Assembly (NCBI GenBank): GCA_014801735.1 | Contig: JAAVDO010000012.1 | Coordinates: forward strand, 1 to 55,829 | Direction: 5' to 3' | Length of the DNA stretch: 55,829 nucleotides | Source: Bacteroides sp. | Lineage (GTDB): Bacteria > Bacteroidota > Bacteroidia > Bacteroidales > Muribaculaceae | In this document: positions 51,487 to 55,829 of the stretch, one piece after another | How positions within the stretch are numbered: the stretch's first letter is position 1 | Layout: each line of letters starts with the position of its first letter | Notes under the pieces: generated by a model | What the model saw: the letters and a program-made list of their open reading frames with translations, nothing else | Database searches by the model: none | What the model was told of the DNA's origin: nothing | Translations under genes and position numbers: made by a program

Positions 51487-54201
51487 ATGAAAAGAGTCTA
51501 CACATTTGGCGATGGCAAGGCTGAAGGTAAAGCTTCCGACCGCAACCTTCTGGGCGGTAAGGGTGCCAATCTCGCTGAGATGAACCTCCTTGGCATGCCC
51601 GTGCCTCCCGGCTTCACCATCACTACCGAGGTATGTACTGAATATACTCAGTATGGTCGTGACGAAGTCGTTAAGCGTCTTGACAAAGATGTTCACAAAG
51701 CTATTGAACATGTAGAGCAGCTCACCGGCAAGAAATTCAACGATCCAGAGAATCCTCTGCTGGTTTCAGTGCGTTCGGGTGCCCGCGCATCTATGCCCGG
51801 TATGATGGACACCGTCCTCAACCTCGGTATGAACGACGCAACAGTTGAGTCTCTCGCCAAGAAGAGCGGTAATCCCCGTTTCGCATGGGACAGCTACCGT
51901 CGTTTCGTGCAGATGTATGGCGACGTTGTGCTTGGTATGAAGCCCAAGTCGAAGACCGACATCGATCCCTTCGAGGAGATCATGGAAAAGATGAAGGCTG
52001 CCAAAGGTGTGAAACTCGATACCGAGCTCGACGTTGAAGATCTCAAGCAACTCGTAAAGGAATTTAAGGTTGCCGTAAAGGACTTCACTGGAAAAGATTT
52101 CCCTGAGGACGCTTGGGAGCAGCTTTGGGGTGGTATCTGCGCTGTGTTCGACAGCTGGATGAATGAGCGCGCTATCATCTATCGCCGCATGAACCAGATC
52201 CCCGAAGAGTGGGGTACTGCAGTAAACGTGCAGGCTATGGTTTATGGCAACATGGGCAATAACAGTGCTACCGGTGTTGCTTTCTCGCGTGACGCCGCTA
52301 CCGGTGAAAATATCTTTAACGGAGAATATCTCATCAACGCACAGGGTGAAGACGTTGTTGCCGGTATTCGCACCCCTCAGCAGATCACAATCGAGGGTTC
52401 TCGCCGCTGGGCCGCTCTTCAGGGCATAAGCGAAGAGGAGCGTGTTGCCAAATATCCCTCACTTGAGGAGTCGATGCCCGTTTGTGCTGCCGAGCTTATC
52501 AATATCGCACACCGCCTTGAAGATCACTATAAGGATATGCAGGATATGGAATTCACCATTCAGGACGGCAAGCTCTGGATGCTCCAGACCCGCAACGGAA
52601 AGCGCACAGGTGCAGCTATGGTTAAGATCGCTATGGATCTTCTCCGTGCCGGTGAAATTGACGAAAAGACTACTCTTCTCCGTATGGAGCCCCAGAAACT
52701 CGATGAGCTTCTCCACCCCGTTTTCGACAAGGCTGCCCTCAAGCGTGCCAAAGTAATGGCTAAGGGTCTGCCCGCGTCTCCCGGCGCTGCGACCGGCCAG
52801 ATCGTATTCTCTGCCGACGATGCCGAAGCTTGGTCCGACAAGAAGCGCAAGGTTGTTCTTGTTCGTATCGAGACATCTCCCGAAGACCTCCGTGGTATGG
52901 CGGTTGCTCAGGGTATCCTGACAATGCGTGGCGGTATGACCAGCCATGCCGCCGTTGTTGCCCGTGGTATGGGTAAGTGCTGCGTCAGCGGTGCGGGTGA
53001 AATCCGTATCGACTATAAGGCCAAGACTCTTGAAATGGGTGGCAAGGTATTTAAGGAAGGCGACTGGATTTCTCTCAACGGATCGACCGGCGAAGTTTAC
53101 GAAGGTCAGGTTCCCACTGTTGAACCCGAGCTTGACGGCGACTTCGGCGCTATCATGAAGCTCGCTGCTAAATACACCAAGACCCTTGTACGTACCAATG
53201 CAGATTCTCCCCGTGATGCTAAGCAGGCTCGCCACTTCGGCGCACAGGGTATCGGTCTCTGCCGTACAGAGCACATGTTCTTTGAAGGCGACCGTATCAA
53301 GGCTGTTCGCGAGATGATTCTTGCATCTGATGTAGAAGGTCGTCGTCATGCCCTCGCAAAACTGCTCCCCATGCAGCGCGGCGACTTCGAAGGTATCTTC
53401 GAGGCTATGGATGGTTTCGGCGTTACAATCCGCCTTCTCGATCCCCCGTTGCACGAATTCGTTCCTCACCAGACCTCGACTCAGAAGGTTATGGCCGAGG
53501 AAATGGGCATTTCTCTTGAAGAGGTCAAGGCTAAGGTTGACTCTCTCGAGGAATTCAACCCCATGCTTGGACACCGTGGTTGTCGTCTCGGTATCACATA
53601 TCCCGAAATCACCGAGATGCAGACCCGTGCCATCATCGAAGCTGCTCTTGCAGTGAAAGCTCGTGGCATTGACGTACACCCCGAAATCATGATACCTCTG
53701 GTTGGATCACTCAAGGAAATCCAGAACCAGGCAGATGTGATCAATATCACCGCAGCCAAAGTATTTGAGGAGAAGGGTACAAGCGTGCCCTATAAGGTTG
53801 GTACCATGATCGAGGTTCCCCGTGCAGCTCTCGTTGCCAATCAGATTGCTACCGTGGCTGAGTTCTTCTCGTTCGGTACCAACGACCTTACCCAGATGAC
53901 GTTCGGCTTCTCGCGCGACGATGCTCCCAAGTTCCTCAAGTTCTACAAGGAACACGGCATCATCAAGACCGATCCGTTCGAAGTTCTCGATCAGGAAGGC
54001 GTAGGTCAGCTCGTGAAGATGGGTGTAGAAAAGGGTCGTGCAACCAATCCCGACCTCAAGGTTGGTATCTGCGGTGAGCATGGTGGCGAACCCTCATCTG
54101 TTAAGTTCTGCGCCAAACTTGGCATGAACTATGTGAGCTGCTCACCCTATCGTGTGCCCATCGCACGCGTAGCAGCGGCGCAGGCAGCGATAGAAGACTA
54201 A
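51487..54201 (+). CDS. ppdK: Pyruvate, phosphate dikinase
   Basis: PPDK interconverts pyruvate, ATP and phosphate with phosphoenolpyruvate, AMP and diphosphate. The 904 residues have an N-terminal ATP-grasp domain (RNLLGGKGANLAEMNLLGMP, SVRSGARASMPGMMDTVLN), a swivelling phosphohistidine domain with GGMTSHAAVVARGMG (His487) and a C-terminal PEP-binding TIM barrel (FFSFGTNDLTQMTFGFSRDD, CGEHGG with the catalytic Cys). Length and motifs are complete. It is monocistronic, with its own promoter and a hairpin terminator. Confidence 0.98.
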   Translation: MKRVYTFGDGKAEGKASDRNLLGGKGANLAEMNLLGMPVPPGFTITTEVCTEYTQYGRDEVVKRLDKDVHKAIEHVEQLTGKKFNDPENPLLVSVRSGARASMPGMMDTVLNLGMNDATVESLAKKSGNPRFAWDSYRRFVQMYGDVVLGMKPKSKTDIDPFEEIMEKMKAAKGVKLDTELDVEDLKQLVKEFKVAVKDFTGKDFPEDAWEQLWGGICAVFDSWMNERAIIYRRMNQIPEEWGTAVNVQAMVYGNMGNNSATGVAFSRDAATGENIFNGEYLINAQGEDVVAGIRTPQQITIEGSRRWAALQGISEEERVAKYPSLEESMPVCAAELINIAHRLEDHYKDMQDMEFTIQDGKLWMLQTRNGKRTGAAMVKIAMDLLRAGEIDEKTTLLRMEPQKLDELLHPVFDKAALKRAKVMAKGLPASPGAATGQIVFSADDAEAWSDKKRKVVLVRIETSPEDLRGMAVAQGILTMRGGMTSHAAVVARGMGKCCVSGAGEIRIDYKAKTLEMGGKVFKEGDWISLNGSTGEVYEGQVPTVEPELDGDFGAIMKLAAKYTKTLVRTNADSPRDAKQARHFGAQGIGLCRTEHMFFEGDRIKAVREMILASDVEGRRHALAKLLPMQRGDFEGIFEAMDGFGVTIRLLDPPLHEFVPHQTSTQKVMAEEMGISLEEVKAKVDSLEEFNPMLGHRGCRLGITYPEITEMQTRAIIEAALAVKARGIDVHPEIMIPLVGSLKEIQNQADVINITAAKVFEEKGTSVPYKVGTMIEVPRAALVANQIATVAEFFSFGTNDLTQMTFGFSRDDAPKFLKFYKEHGIIKTDPFEVLDQEGVGQLVKMGVEKGRATNPDLKVGICGEHGGEPSSVKFCAKLGMNYVSCSPYRVPIARVAAAQAAIED

Positions 54202-54225
54202 GACATACTTCTAACACATAAAGAC

Positions 54226-54268
54226 GTTAGGCTGTAATGCTCCGATAAAAAGGAGGTTACAGCCTAAC
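54226..54268 (+). terminator. Terminator of ppdK
   Basis: GTTAGGCTGTAA (54226-54237) pairs with TTACAGCCTAAC (54257-54268), with an inner CTCC/GGAG pairing in the loop. No long U-tract follows. Confidence 0.75.
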
Positions 54269-54327
54269 CTGTTCTTAGGGGGTTCGTACACTTGGAAACA
54301 GAAATCGAGCCAAATGAACGGCATTTG

Positions 54328-54392
54328 CATACACTTCTGCATACACCCTTAAAATAGGTCGCATACACCGGACATACACCAATACATACACC
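54328..54392 (+). repeat. Five direct CATACAC repeats before the recombinase gene
   Basis: CATACACT/C copies start at 54328, 54340, 54362, 54373 and 54385, with spacings of 12, 22, 11 and 12 bases, about one or two helical turns. They end 17 bases before the recombinase ATG. This arrangement is like arm-type integrase sites or an autoregulatory operator. No clear att core is identified. Confidence 0.7.
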
Positions 54393-54409
54393 TCAAAATT
54401 CTTATGTAA

Positions 54410-54970
54410 ATGGCAACACTTAAAGCAGTTGTAAGAAAACAGAGAGCCGACGGTTTCTATGCGGTGTATATACGCATTGTTCACCGTAGTAGAATGGGCT
54501 ACATCAAGACTGATAAAATCATCATTCCTAAAAACGTTACGGCCAATGGGGATCTAAAAGACCCGGTTGTAAATGAGTATTGCGGTCGGATGATACTCAA
54601 GTATACCGATATGCTGAACAGAAAAGATCTGTCGGCTTATTCGGTTGCCGAGGTTATAGAATATCTCACCCGTGACAGCGGTGTCGAGAGTTTCAGCGAT
54701 TACGCCAGACTTCACATCGATAGAATGATAAAGTCTGGTAATGGGAGGAATGCAAAAGACTATATGTATGCGTTACAGCATTTGGAAAGATACCTTGGGA
54801 CCAATCAGATATTGTTTGCCCACCTCTCATCCAATGTCCTAAAGAAGTGGATTGAAACAATGTCCCTGACCAATCGGGCAAAGGAAAAGTACCCAATATG
54901 CCTTCGCCAGATTTTCAAGGCAGCTCTCCTTGAACTTAATGAACGTGGGATTCCTTATATCGAACTCACG
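54410..54970 (+). pseudogene. Tyrosine recombinase (integrase), 5' fragment truncated by a deletion
   Basis: From ATG 54410 about 187 residues match a Bacteroidetes-type integrase: an arm-type DNA-binding region (MATLKAVVRKQRADGFYAVY, IKTDKIIIPKNVTANGDLKD) and a SAM-like core-binding domain (SFSDYARLHIDRMIKSGNGR, AKEKYPICLRQIFKAALLEL). The catalytic domain with Arg-His-Arg-Tyr is absent. After NERGIPYIEL the frame enters sequence that, in another frame, is a mobilization-protein coil. It continues as low-information codons to a stop at 55171. The gene has therefore lost its 3' half. Confidence 0.85.
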
Positions 54971-55608
54971 TTAAATATGCCGACATTGAGCGTGAGAACT
55001 CACGGTTGCAGTCAGAGATTGAAACCGTCAACAGTGAGCGCGACAAAGCTCAGGAGCAGGTTGCAGAGATGCAGGCTCAGGTGGCTCAACTCCCAATCCT
55101 CGCAGAACAGAAAGCCCTTACTATCATTGAGAAGAAAGAGGCTCAACACGAAGTTGAGAAACAGAAGATAGGAAAACAGCATAGCGATGAACTCAATGCC
55201 GTTCAGACTAAATACATTGAAGTCTCAAAAGCTTACCGCAATCTTGAAATCACCTCAAACACCCGGATTGAATGACTTGAATTTGAGAAAGCCGACCTTC
55301 TCGCCCGAATAAAAGCCATGCTTGAAATGCTTGAGCGAAGATTACGCGAGGCGATAACAGCCCTTATCGAATTTTCAAGATCCGTATTCAAAGAGTTTAC
55401 AATGTCTCAACGAGAAACGATAGCCGAGTATCTTGCCGATTCGCCCAACGTTCAAGATGCAGCTCATACTCTCAAAGTCTTTGCCCGACCACACCTTGAT
55501 AACCGACAGTTTGAGAAAGGTAGCAAAGAGTTAGACCGCCTGACCTCCAATCTCCCTTCTGTTATCAAGGATATAAACCGGACGCGAGGACGCGGTGTCG
55601 TACCATAA
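54964..55608 (+). pseudogene. 3' fragment of a mobilization-type protein (coiled coil), with an internal stop
   Basis: From about 54964 one frame reads VKYADIERENSRLQSEIETV, then a coiled coil rich in Glu and Gln (QEQVAEMQAQVAQL, QHEVEKQKIGKQHSDEL), ending NTRIE at a TGA (55273-55275). The same frame continues LEFEKADLLARIKAMLEML and on to SKELDRLTSNLPSVIKDINR at 55608. The TGA is in frame and probably replaced CGA or TGG. The layout resembles the C-terminal coil of Mob/Pre (MobV) relaxases of Bacteroidetes mobilizable elements. The relaxase domain is missing, deleted along with the recombinase 3' end. The family call is tentative. Confidence 0.65.
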
Positions 55609-55829
55609 AAATGGGCAAATTTCCCCCTTTGTACCGTTATTGCAATTCCATTAGCCTAATTGCCAAGATTCTAACAACCTGAAGAATCCACTTAGAAATG
55701 CACAGTTTTGGTTCTAAATTCGCATGCCAGAGGTATTCCTCTCTCCTCGCAGGGGGATGCCCGAGCGGCGGGGGCGGGCGAGTCCGCCCCCAAGAGCAGA
55801 CAGCGACAAAAGATTCTTCATAGGGAAAA
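55609..55829. other. Remainder of the mobile-element remnant with GC-rich hairpin
   Basis: No gene is seen. A hairpin GGGGGCGG (55770-55777) and CCGCCCCC (55784-55791) around GCGAGT could be a terminator or part of the element end. The sequence changes to GC-rich at about 55740. The element probably continues beyond the window; no direct repeat with the sequence near 54280 was found by eye. Confidence 0.4.

Noticed and set aside
52459..53679. Long antisense open frame within ppdK
   Set aside because: Same explanation: codon bias of ppdK keeps the opposite strand open.
54281..54300. Possible attachment-site core near GGTTCGTACACTTGG
   Set aside because: No matching copy was found near the right edge, and the other end of the element may lie outside the window.
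1..55829. CRISPR arrays, rRNA genes, insertion sequences, riboswitches
   Set aside because: No spaced repeat arrays, no rRNA sequence, no intact transposase and no recognisable riboswitch core were seen on either strand.

Overview
The window looks like a chromosomal segment of a Bacteroidales bacterium, probably Muribaculaceae or a close relative. The evidence is the Bacteroidetes-type promoters (TTTG, about 20 bases, TAnnTTTG), the lack of Shine-Dalgarno sites, and many Bacteroidetes-restricted families (DUF4249, DUF4493, DUF1573, DUF5106, DUF6377, PCMD). Much of it is core metabolism and housekeeping. There is no CRISPR array and no rRNA; one tRNA (His) is present. Family names come from recognising the translations by eye; no database search was run.

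Left part (1-8.6 kb): a GC-rich, arginine-rich gene runs off the left edge. It is followed by an AT-rich decayed patch with a broken MmcQ/YjbR gene, a YbaK/ProX-type tRNA editing protein and tRNA-His. Next comes a cell-surface signalling locus on the minus strand: ECF sigma factor, DcaP-like porin, very short FecR-like protein, STN-containing TonB receptor and DUF4249 lipoprotein. The same two-part element lies upstream of the sigma gene and of the FecR-TonB-DUF4249 operon, which suggests an autoregulated ECF promoter.

Middle part (8.6-31 kb): a panC-panD-ffh-folD operon (minus) diverges from recR-GNAT (plus). Two tandem beta-propeller lipoproteins follow and end at a strong hairpin. A nine-gene minus-strand run comes next (DUF5106 thioredoxin-like protein, DoxX, mnmA, bifunctional nuclease, nucleoside MFS, rsmE, kdsA, TPR protein, DUF6377 regulator). 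After it are clpB, a small lipoprotein and an MFS transporter on the plus strand.

Right part (30-56 kb): a minus-strand run carries a DUF4493/PCMD lipoprotein, two paralogous predicted outer-membrane proteins, a second PCMD lipoprotein, two DUF1573 proteins and MeaB. It looks like one transcriptional unit and is the best candidate here for an undescribed surface system. Beyond it are a coiled-coil lipoprotein, rsmI, an acidic-linker protein, dacB, tetR-fabG, a FusA2-type EF-G whose catalytic histidine is replaced by alanine, lon, a CYTH protein, rlmD and ppdK. The window ends in a decayed mobile element: five CATACAC repeats, the 5' part of a tyrosine recombinase joined to the 3' part of what looks like a mobilization protein, and a GC-rich hairpin.
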